This document shows, piece after piece, positions 10,445-18,090 of a DNA stretch of 29,835 bases (its first letter is position 1; the number at the start of each line of letters is the position of its first letter). The position numbers and the translations under genes are program-made. The notes below the pieces were generated by a model. It saw only the letters and a program-made list of their open reading frames with translations. It searched no databases and was not told where the DNA came from. Origin of the DNA: an uncultured Fidelibacterota bacterium (lineage in GTDB: Bacteria > Marinisomatota > Marinisomatia > Marinisomatales > TCS55); contig CAJWTA010000005.1 of NCBI GenBank assembly GCA_913046805.1, positions 1 through 29,835 of the forward strand. Direction: 5' to 3'.

Positions 10445-11682
10445 ATTCCTCTAAGTTTAAAGCTATTTGCCACTCTATCAATTGCGACTGCAAAAGCAGC
10501 TAATCTCATAGAAGATTTTTTTGATTTCATCATACTAGCTACCTCATTGAAGGCGGCTACCATTTTATTTTCTAACTTGGTGTTTACTTCTTCTTCGCTC
10601 CATTGGAACTGCTGAAGATTTTGCACCCATTCAAAATATGATACCGTAACACCTCCAGCGTTCGTTAGAATGTCGGGAATCACATGAATACCTTTATCAA
10701 ATAAAATATCATCAGCTGGTGGGGTAACAGGCCCATTTGCAGCTTCAATAATGACTTTACAATTAAGCTTATCAACATTCATTTTGTGAATTACGCCTCC
10801 CAGGGCCGCAGGAATGAGAAAGTCGCATTCTACATTCAAAATCTCATCGTTAGAAATAGTTTTTCCCTGAGAAAATCCTTTAATCGTTTTGTTTTTTTGA
10901 TTGTATTCAATCAATGAATTTATATCAAGACCTTCGGGGTCAAATAGGCCACCATTTACATCGCTAACTGCAATAATTTTTGAACCCATCTCATTTAAAA
11001 AATTTGCAGCATAGGATCCAACATTGCCAAAACCCTGAATTACAACTTTCGCTCCATCTAAGTTCATATTTAAAAGATTTGCAGTTTCACGAGCTATAAT
11101 TGCTGTGCCTCTTCCGGTTGCTTCGTTTCTTCCCAAAGAGCCTCCTAATTCAATCGGTTTCCCAGTAACAATCCCTGGAGTGTGGCCATTTATCATTCCA
11201 TATTCGTCCATAAACCATGCCATTATCTGAGGATTTGTGTTTACATCAGGGGCTGGAATATCTCTATTTATTCCAATGATAGGATTAATTGCCCTGAAAA
11301 AACGTCTAGATAGTCTCTCTAGCTCAAGATTGGAAAGTTTAGATGGATCAATAGAAATTCCTCCTTTGCCCCCACCATAAGGAATGTCAACCAATGCAGT
11401 TTTCCACGTCATCAAAGCTGCAAGTGATCGGACTTCATCTAAGTCAACTTCATGATGGTATCTAATGCCACCCTTAAAGGGTCCTCTCGAATTATTGTGC
11501 TGCACCCTGTATCCACGATAACTCTCTAAAGATCCATCGTCTTTTCTAAGGGGAACCTCAACCATTAATTCTCTATCAGGTACATTCAATGATAATCTAA
11601 TTTTTTCATCAAGACCTATTAAATTTGCCGCTCTTTCAAATTGATCATCGCTTGCTTTTTTATTATTTACCTTTTTATCCAT
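10441..11682 (-). CDS. gdhA: glutamate dehydrogenase
   Basis: 413-residue enzyme of the Glu/Leu/Phe/Val dehydrogenase family, interconverting glutamate and 2-oxoglutarate plus ammonium. Substrate site: Lys70 (PFKGGIRYH), Lys94 (MTWKTA) and the glycine-rich PYGGGKGG with Lys106; the catalytic Asp146 is in RDIPAPDVNTN. The nucleotide fold has GFGNVG (217-222), with the acidic residue Asp241 at the end of the next strand, favouring NAD over NADP. The length is typical of hexameric bacterial/archaeal enzymes. A strong ribosome binding site, AAGGAG, precedes the ATG at 11682. It is the last gene of the rpe-tkt-rpiB-transporter-usp run, 18 bases past usp. Leucine or phenylalanine dehydrogenase activity cannot be excluded, but the motif set is GDH-like. 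Confidence 0.93.
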   Translation of the reverse strand: MDKKVNNKKASDDQFERAANLIGLDEKIRLSLNVPDRELMVEVPLRKDDGSLESYRGYRVQHNNSRGPFKGGIRYHHEVDLDEVRSLAALMTWKTALVDIPYGGGKGGISIDPSKLSNLELERLSRRFFRAINPIIGINRDIPAPDVNTNPQIMAWFMDEYGMINGHTPGIVTGKPIELGGSLGRNEATGRGTAIIARETANLLNMNLDGAKVVIQGFGNVGSYAANFLNEMGSKIIAVSDVNGGLFDPEGLDINSLIEYNQKNKTIKGFSQGKTISNDEILNVECDFLIPAALGGVIHKMNVDKLNCKVIIEAANGPVTPPADDILFDKGIHVIPDILTNAGGVTVSYFEWVQNLQQFQWSEEEVNTKLENKMVAAFNEVASMMKSKKSSMRLAAFAVAIDRVANSFKLRGI

Positions 11683-11700
11683 TTATCGCTCCTTAAAAGT

Positions 11701-12585
11701 TTACTTTACAATCAAAACTGATGATTGAGTCTGTTTCAATATTTTTAAAGGAGCATTTCCTTTAAAAAAAGTTTTGATAGGATTATTTGACCCAGGACTC
11801 ATAATCAAAATATGATTTTTATCTGCTTTTTTATTAATTATCTCAACAGGGTCACCAACCTCAAACGATTGAGAAAAGCTTATTTTATTTCTTTGCAAAA
11901 ACTTAGCTGACCATTTACCGGCTTTTTTTAAACCATCGGTGGATTCGTTATTTTTTCCTATTACAATGATATTTACACCTATATTAAATGCCTGCGCTAT
12001 TCGCACACTATATTTAACAGCTTTTTTATTAAAATGTGATTCATGAATCGCTAAGAGGATTTTATAATTTCTATCTAATTGATAATTATTAACTATAAAA
12101 ATAGAGCTATCTATATATTGAGAAAGTTCGTAATCCTTTTTTGAGCTTTGACTTTTTCCAATGATAGTTACATCGTAGTGCTCTTTCTGAACTTCGCTAA
12201 TTAACTCTTCAATGATCTCACCATTTCTTAAAATGAGACTGACATCATCACATACCGTTCCTTTGAGATATACCTCAGAGCGCCTTCCACCTGTTTCTAT
12301 TAAAGTATTTTTTGGAAAACCAGACTCAATTTCTTTCTTTTCTATGAGTTTATTTTCAGATAAAAAATCAAATGCCCACTCTAACACTTCAACTCCAGGC
12401 CTATCAAGATCCCAAGACTCCATTCTTTCCTGAGCAACACCGACCTCTTTCAAGCTAAATTGATTTATTTTATCACCAACGTCAACTATAGTAGGTTTTG
12501 CATTAAATGCTTTAGCTACTCGCATTCCAACTTCAAGAGTCTGAGAGGAATACTTTTTACTGCTAATTGCGATTAAAATTTTCAT
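11701..12585 (-). CDS. tandem universal stress protein
   Basis: 294 residues made of two Usp-type Rossmann-like domains. Domain 1 (about 1-170) begins MKILIAISSKKYSSQTLEVG and is less well conserved, with a long polar insertion. Domain 2 (about 172-294) begins NYKILLAIHES and ends in the common SSVLIVK strand. The usual Gx2Gx9G(S/T) ATP loop is not clear (MSPGSNNPIKTFFKGN), so ATP binding is doubtful. It overlaps the transporter gene by 4 bases (12582-12585), suggesting it acts with or responds to that transporter, as UspA-like subunits often do beside permeases. That link is inference. Confidence 0.85.
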   Translation of the reverse strand: MKILIAISSKKYSSQTLEVGMRVAKAFNAKPTIVDVGDKINQFSLKEVGVAQERMESWDLDRPGVEVLEWAFDFLSENKLIEKKEIESGFPKNTLIETGGRRSEVYLKGTVCDDVSLILRNGEIIEELISEVQKEHYDVTIIGKSQSSKKDYELSQYIDSSIFIVNNYQLDRNYKILLAIHESHFNKKAVKYSVRIAQAFNIGVNIIVIGKNNESTDGLKKAGKWSAKFLQRNKISFSQSFEVGDPVEIINKKADKNHILIMSPGSNNPIKTFFKGNAPLKILKQTQSSVLIVK

Positions 12586-13997
12586 GATAGCCTAGGCCAA
12601 TATAGGAAAGAGATTAAAAATAATAAAACAATCGAAACTATGAATAATTTCCAACCTGCTTTAAAATAATCTTTTGAACTAACCAATCCGGTTGAATGAA
12701 TGATCATACATGTTGGTGATGCAACGATTGTTAAATAAGCAAATGCTGACGCTACGGATGTTGCCATTCCCATGATTATTGGATTTACACCTAGATCAAG
12801 CACAATTGGACCCAAAACTGCGACTGTAGCAGCGTTACTCAATAAATTTGTCATTACCGAACAAAGAACAACAGAAAAAAACCAGCTTGTAAGAATTTGA
12901 TCTGCAACAAATAATTGTGAAAAATCCAAGAAACTTTGCGCTAACCAGCTTGCTGCACCAGTATCTTTCATTTGAATTCCAAGTGATATGACAGAGCCAA
13001 AAAGAATGACAATGCCCCAATTCATCCTTGTTGCGATGTCATTCCACTCAATCAACCTCAAGGATAAATATAAAAAAACGCCAGCTAGTGCAACTATTCC
13101 TAGCCCAATTTTTGGACTCAAGAAAATCCATCCAATAAAAACAAAGATGAAGACTATTATTGAAAGTTTTTGATTGTTATTGAGTGAACCACTTTTTGCT
13201 ACGTCAACTTTGAGCTTTCGAACAGCTGAATCCATTATTGTTTTTTCAGGGGTAAATGTATACCATAATATCGCTGAAGCTAGTGGTATTTCAATTAAAA
13301 GCATTGGATAGGCATATTTCATCCAATCTAGATATGAAATATCTGCTAATCCAAATTCTGCAAAATAACCGATCATAATCGCATTTCTTCCACCACCTGA
13401 AGGGGTTCCTATTGATCCCAAGGCGCATCCATAAGCAATAGAAAAAAGTAAAAGTGTGGAAATCTCAGTCGACCTATTGATACTAACTCCAGAATTTTTT
13501 AATAGGGACAAAGCGACAGGAAGCATCATGGCTGCAACAGTATGTTCACCAATGAAAGAAGACATAATTGCAGAAACACCAACAAAGCCGAGCGAAATTC
13601 TCCAAGTTTTGTTCCCTGTTAGGGTTACGATCATTAACGCTAAATGTTTATCCAGTCCTTGATGAACAATAGCGACTGCAAGCATGAGGGAGCCCATGAT
13701 AAAAAATACCGCATCACTCATAAAGGTTGAAGCAACGCCATTGGGAGTATCTATACCCAGGACTACTTCCATAATGATTATCAAAAGTGCGACCGCAGGG
13801 ATCGGAATTGATTCAGAAATGATTAATATTAGAGCAGTAACCACAATAATGAGAGTTCGATGCCCTTCTGGAGAAAGGCCTTCTGGCGTTGGAAGATAAA
13901 AGATTGAAATACTTATAAAAAAAGTGGCGATTAACCACTTTTTCCTAGAAACCCAAAATAGTAGGTTGTTTAATATTTGATTTGAGGGGCCAAACAT
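12582..13997 (-). CDS. DASS/SLC13-family anion:sodium symporter
   Basis: 471 residues with about 11-12 predicted membrane helices, the size of the divalent-anion:sodium symporter family (dicarboxylates, citrate, sulfate). The duplicated inverted hairpins are visible. The second substrate/Na motif is SNAAT (387-391). At the first, where an SNT is expected (ISNTATTAMMLP in relatives), the sequence is IGEHTVAAMMLP (149-160), so Ser-Asn-Thr is replaced by Gly-Glu-His. Helix TPSGGGRN (198-205) follows. The substrate is not clear; dicarboxylates such as succinate or 2-oxoglutarate would suit the neighbouring glutamate dehydrogenase, but sulfate is possible. It is 30 bases after rpiB, with a 4-base overlap with the usp gene. 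Confidence 0.92.
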   Translation of the reverse strand: MFGPSNQILNNLLFWVSRKKWLIATFFISISIFYLPTPEGLSPEGHRTLIIVVTALILIISESIPIPAVALLIIIMEVVLGIDTPNGVASTFMSDAVFFIMGSLMLAVAIVHQGLDKHLALMIVTLTGNKTWRISLGFVGVSAIMSSFIGEHTVAAMMLPVALSLLKNSGVSINRSTEISTLLLFSIAYGCALGSIGTPSGGGRNAIMIGYFAEFGLADISYLDWMKYAYPMLLIEIPLASAILWYTFTPEKTIMDSAVRKLKVDVAKSGSLNNNQKLSIIVFIFVFIGWIFLSPKIGLGIVALAGVFLYLSLRLIEWNDIATRMNWGIVILFGSVISLGIQMKDTGAASWLAQSFLDFSQLFVADQILTSWFFSVVLCSVMTNLLSNAATVAVLGPIVLDLGVNPIIMGMATSVASAFAYLTIVASPTCMIIHSTGLVSSKDYFKAGWKLFIVSIVLLFLISFLYWPRLS

Positions 13998-14027
13998 TAA
14001 ATATTTATTGAGTGGTGTTGAAAAATA

Positions 14028-14465
14028 TTAGTCATCTAACTTTTCTATTCTTCGTACGTGTCGACCTCCTTCAAATGGCTCATTAAGCCAAATTTCAATT
14101 ACTCGATAAATTTCTGACTCATTCATAAAGCGTGCACCGATGGATAAAATATTTGCATTATTATGCGCTCGTGAGAGTTTAATAATTTCATCTGGCCCGT
14201 TATAAAAAACAGCTGCTCTCACACCTTTAACTCTGTTTGCCGCCATAGCTTCTCCTTGTCCCGATCCACCAAGAATAATCCCTCGACTTTCTGAATCCCT
14301 GGCGACAGCCTTTGCGCATGGAAAAATAAAATCTGGATAGTCATCAAGTGCATCGTATTCATGCGCTCCATGATCCTCAACTTGGTAATTTTTTTTAATT
14401 AAATGATCTTTTAGATAGTTCTTAAAATCTAAACCTGCATGATCTGTTGCTAAATGAATTTTCAC
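14028..14465 (-). CDS. rpiB: ribose-5-phosphate isomerase B (Glu-type)
   Basis: 145 residues interconverting ribose 5-phosphate and ribulose 5-phosphate. Substrate-binding motifs: TDHAG (7-11) with Asp8 and His9, and the loop GGSGQGE (66-72). The loop has Ser68 where E. coli RpiB has the catalytic Cys; Glu72 is the probable base instead, as in the mycobacterial enzyme. The AHNNANILSIGAR segment (100-112) is conserved. It overlaps tkt by 4 bases (14462-14465). Together with rpe and tkt it gives most of the non-oxidative pentose phosphate pathway; transaldolase is not in the window. Confidence 0.96.
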   Translation of the reverse strand: MKIHLATDHAGLDFKNYLKDHLIKKNYQVEDHGAHEYDALDDYPDFIFPCAKAVARDSESRGIILGGSGQGEAMAANRVKGVRAAVFYNGPDEIIKLSRAHNNANILSIGARFMNESEIYRVIEIWLNEPFEGGRHVRRIEKLDD

Positions 14466-16486
14466 AATAATTTTTTTAAATAGTTTCTTATCCTTGATTC
14501 AATCTTCTCTGCAGTAAATCCAAATTCCTCAGCAAGGTCCTTGCCGGGAGCTGAAGCGCCAAAGTGATCAATACCGATTGATAATCCATTGCTTCCGGTA
14601 TACCTTTCCCACCCTAGAGTAATTCCCGCTTCAAATGAAATTTTCATAGATCCTCTATTGGGTATGATCGAAACTTTATAATCTGAAGATTGTTTTTCAA
14701 AAATTTCCCAACAAGGCATACTCACAACACGAATTCTTTTATCGCTCATGTTGTAGGCTACCTCCATAGCTAAACTAACCTCAGATCCGGTAGCAAGAAA
14801 AACCAATTCTGGATTTTCCTCCTCAATCACTGCATATGCACCTCTACTTACCCCATCTACTACCCTGTCAATAGAGTGATTTAAAACCGGAACGCTCTGC
14901 CTAGTGAGCAATAATGCACTAGGGACGTCTTTTGAGTTAATTGCTAATTTGAAACAGGCAGCAGTTTCTTTTGCGTCAGCTGGTCTAAAGACATTGAAAT
15001 CTGGAATTGCCCTCAAAGACATTGTTTGCTCTATGGGTTGATGCGTGGGTCCGTCTTCTCCGACCCAAAATGAATCATGGGTGAATTCATGAATCACTCC
15101 GCATTTTTGAATAGATGCTAGTCGTAGCGCTGGTCTCTCGTAATCAGCAAAAACCAAAAAGGTACCTCCAAATGGCACAAATCCACCGTGAAGCGCAATG
15201 CCGTTCATAGCGGCTGCCATGGGAAATTCCCTGACTCCAAAGGCTAAATTTCGTCCTAACCTGTTTTGTACTGAAAAATCGCCATACTTTTTAGCGAAAT
15301 TGCCCGTATAATTTGACGGTTCCAAATCAGCTGATCCTCCTATGATATGTGGAGCTTGTTCGGCAAATTTGTCAAGGGAAACACCAAAAGCTTTTCGTGT
15401 AGCTACTACAGAATTTTCCTCAAAAACAGGAAAATTCAAATCCAAATTGGAATTGCTGAATGATGCTTTCCAAAAATCATTAAAATCTTGATTTAATTGC
15501 GCTTTTTTAAGGTTGGATTTCCATCTATTTGCCATTTCAGCAAGGTTAGAAAAGCGTGATTGAAAATGTTTTTTTACATGATCTGGTAAATAAAATTCTT
15601 CTTGGGGAAGTCCTAGTTTCTCTTTCGTGGCCTTAATTTCATCAAAATCTAATGGTGCGCCGTGTGTTTCATGATCACCTTCAACATTTGCTGCGCCTTT
15701 TGCCATCACTGTTTTGCCAATGATCAAACTTGGCCGATCAACAACTTGTGCTTTTTCAATAGCAACTCTTATTTCGTTATGATTGTGTCCATCGATTTCC
15801 TGTACATGCCAGCCAAATCCTTCAAAAACATCAGCGTAGTTAGTTGAATCCGATCTATCGACCTTTCCTGATATTTGAGCATTATTGGAATCATAGTATA
15901 CGATTAGTTGTGACAAACCCCAGTGTCCTGCCATAGACCCAGAACCTAAAGCCACAGGCTCTTGCAAATCACCATCTCCTGCAACTACATAAGTAAAGTG
16001 ATTTAAAATCCCATCAAATGATGAAAACCGTTCTTTTACATTAGCGCGCAACATAGATTCTGCAGTTGCCATACCCACAGCCATGGCAAAACCCTGCCCT
16101 AGTGGACCTGTAGTGGCTTCAATCCCAGCTATCTCAACTTCAGGGTGTCCAGGAGTTTTGCTATGTAATTGACGAAAACTTTCAATATCGCCTTTATTCA
16201 ACCAACCAATTTGGTAGAGAATAGCGTATATCAAAGCCGATTCATGACCCGCCGAGAGAACAAATCTATCTCTATTGAGCCAATCAGCATTGCTGGGATC
16301 AAACTTTAGATATTCAGTAAAAAGAATTTGAGTAAAGTCTGCAGATGACATAGGCCCGCCGCTGTGTCCAGAATTAGCTTTACGAACCATATCTATGATC
16401 AAGCCTTTTGTAACGGCTAAAGAAAATTGATTTTTTTCCTCATCATTCCATTCAGAGAATGTGTCTATTTCTTTAAAGGTTCTCAA
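14462..16486 (-). CDS. tkt: transketolase
   Basis: 674 residues, standard length. It moves two-carbon units between sugar phosphates with thiamine diphosphate. Visible in order: GHSGGP (40-45), the ThDP/metal motif GDG (170-172) ending with NN (201-202), then the pyrimidine-binding domain (about 350-520) with WVGEDGPTHQP, and the C-terminal domain. It is 9 bases after rpe and overlaps rpiB by 4 bases, which places it in the middle of a pentose phosphate operon. It is a normal family member with nothing odd beyond low GC. Confidence 0.98.
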   Translation of the reverse strand: MRTFKEIDTFSEWNDEEKNQFSLAVTKGLIIDMVRKANSGHSGGPMSSADFTQILFTEYLKFDPSNADWLNRDRFVLSAGHESALIYAILYQIGWLNKGDIESFRQLHSKTPGHPEVEIAGIEATTGPLGQGFAMAVGMATAESMLRANVKERFSSFDGILNHFTYVVAGDGDLQEPVALGSGSMAGHWGLSQLIVYYDSNNAQISGKVDRSDSTNYADVFEGFGWHVQEIDGHNHNEIRVAIEKAQVVDRPSLIIGKTVMAKGAANVEGDHETHGAPLDFDEIKATKEKLGLPQEEFYLPDHVKKHFQSRFSNLAEMANRWKSNLKKAQLNQDFNDFWKASFSNSNLDLNFPVFEENSVVATRKAFGVSLDKFAEQAPHIIGGSADLEPSNYTGNFAKKYGDFSVQNRLGRNLAFGVREFPMAAAMNGIALHGGFVPFGGTFLVFADYERPALRLASIQKCGVIHEFTHDSFWVGEDGPTHQPIEQTMSLRAIPDFNVFRPADAKETAACFKLAINSKDVPSALLLTRQSVPVLNHSIDRVVDGVSRGAYAVIEEENPELVFLATGSEVSLAMEVAYNMSDKRIRVVSMPCWEIFEKQSSDYKVSIIPNRGSMKISFEAGITLGWERYTGSNGLSIGIDHFGASAPGKDLAEEFGFTAEKIESRIRNYLKKLL

Positions 16487-16495
16487 TTTATATAA

Positions 16496-17158
16496 TTAAA
16501 TATTATAAAATTCTTTGATTGTTTTTGCAGGGTCATCAGTACCAAAGATCGCAGATCCTGCTACCAAGACATCAGCTCCGGCTCCAACAACCTCTTTTGC
16601 ATTATGAAGCTTTATACCCCCATCAACTTCAATCAACACACGATCTTGAAGACACTGCTCTGTGAGCTTATGTTTAAATTCTTTAATTCTACTAGTAGAA
16701 GAATCTATATATCCTTGACCCCCAAAACCCGGCTCTACACTCATCACTAGAATTAAATCGATTTTATCAAAAAAGGGTTCTAGTTCAGAAATAGGAGTAG
16801 ATGGTTTTAATGAAATTCCCACCTTACTTCCAGTAGACTTAATGAGATCAATCACGCTCAATGGGTCATTCGCTGCTTCAATATGAAAAGTTATCATGTC
16901 AGCACCTGCCTTAGCGAACGGCTCAACTAGCTTTTCAGGTTCAACAACCATCATATGAACATCTAAAAATTTCTGAGTCTTTTTTCTTAATGACTTAACA
17001 ACTGGAGGACCAATGGTTAGATTTGGTACAAATTGGTTATCCATAACGTCTATATGAATCCAATGAGCTCCGCCCTCAGCGCATTGGTCTAATGCTAACT
17101 GAAGATTTGAAAAATCTGCAGAAAGAATGGATGGAGATAATTTGAATTCCGAAGTCAT
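16496..17158 (-). CDS. rpe: ribulose-phosphate 3-epimerase
   Basis: 220-residue TIM-barrel enzyme interconverting ribulose 5-phosphate and xylulose 5-phosphate. Family motifs in order: LSPSILSADF (7-16), HIDVMDNQFVPNLTIGP (35-51), HMMVVEP, MSVEPGFGGQGY and the phosphate-binding EVDGGIK, with metal-binding His and Asp in these blocks. It is the first gene of the minus-strand run to gdhA. A promoter is likely in the 90-base gap shared with the divergent LOG-like gene: TTGAAT, 17 bases, TAATTT can be read on the minus strand, but the match is modest. Confidence 0.98.
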   Translation of the reverse strand: MTSEFKLSPSILSADFSNLQLALDQCAEGGAHWIHIDVMDNQFVPNLTIGPPVVKSLRKKTQKFLDVHMMVVEPEKLVEPFAKAGADMITFHIEAANDPLSVIDLIKSTGSKVGISLKPSTPISELEPFFDKIDLILVMSVEPGFGGQGYIDSSTSRIKEFKHKLTEQCLQDRVLIEVDGGIKLHNAKEVVGAGADVLVAGSAIFGTDDPAKTIKEFYNI

Positions 17159-17269
17159 ATTTGAATTACAAATTAATGTTTGTTTAAAAGGAATTCAACT
17201 CTGAATGTTATTTGTCTATTTTTTTTTCATCAACATAAACTAATTTAGGTGTACATAATTGTAGGTAAG

Positions 17270-18079
17270 ATGAACAAAGAAAACAAAGACAGGTTTTATT
17301 ATAATTCCAAATTTTTAGGTAGTCCAGATGCAAGGTCTGTGAGGATTCTATCAGAATATTATGGACCCCTTCAAAGGTTTGAAAGGAATGATATTCAAGA
17401 TTTTCTTGTGTTTTTTGGATCAGCAAGAATTAAGTCGAGAGATGAGGCTCAACAAGAACTCAAAAATGCTCCAAAAAACATATCACGATTGGATTTGAAG
17501 ACATTAGAAACAAGCCTTGAGATGAGTAAATATTATGAGGATGCATGTGAGCTATCATACAGGATGACAAAATGGAGTAAAAAATTAAAAAGTGATAAGA
17601 AAAGGTTTGTCGTTACTTCTGGTGGGGGGGCAGGAATAATGGAAGCTGCAAACAAGGGAGCCCAAAAAGCTAAAGGTTCTGCAATTGGCTTATCAATAAC
17701 TCTTCCATTTGAACAAACAGGGAATGAGTGGATTTCTGATGACCTTGAAATTAATTTTCATTACTTTTTTATGCGAAAATTCTGGTTTCTCTATAAGGCA
17801 AAAGCGATGGTAGTTTGGCCTGGCGGTTTTGGAACTTTGGATGAAGTCATGGAAGCATTGACCTTAATTCAAACGCGAAAACTAAAGAAAGAGATACCTA
17901 TTGTACTCTACGATGAAAAATTTTGGAATAACATCGTTGATTGGGAATATATGATTGAAAAAGGGGTCATATCAAATACGGATATTAATCATTTCAAATT
18001 TTGCAATACGGTTGAGGAAGCGTATAAATACCTAACACAAAAAATCACAACAACTCATTTAAAAAAATCAGATTTCTGA
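17270..18079 (+). CDS. LOG-family (TIGR00730-type) Rossmann protein
   Basis: 269 residues from the ATG at 17270. An upstream in-frame GTG at 17249 adds seven residues and is less likely, because only the ATG starts a well-composed protein. The fold is that of the lysine-decarboxylase-like LOG phosphoribohydrolases, which release cytokinin-type bases from nucleotides. Motifs: TSGGGAGIMEAANKGA and PGGFGTLDE with the catalytic Glu, followed by LTLIQTRK. It is longer than LOG itself (about 190) with an N-terminal helical extension, as in many bacterial relatives whose substrate is unknown. A function in nucleotide salvage is the cautious guess. It shares one base with the next gene at its stop codon. 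Confidence 0.88.
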   Translation: MNKENKDRFYYNSKFLGSPDARSVRILSEYYGPLQRFERNDIQDFLVFFGSARIKSRDEAQQELKNAPKNISRLDLKTLETSLEMSKYYEDACELSYRMTKWSKKLKSDKKRFVVTSGGGAGIMEAANKGAQKAKGSAIGLSITLPFEQTGNEWISDDLEINFHYFFMRKFWFLYKAKAMVVWPGGFGTLDEVMEALTLIQTRKLKKEIPIVLYDEKFWNNIVDWEYMIEKGVISNTDINHFKFCNTVEEAYKYLTQKITTTHLKKSDF

Positions 18080-18090
18080 TGGAAAGTTTT

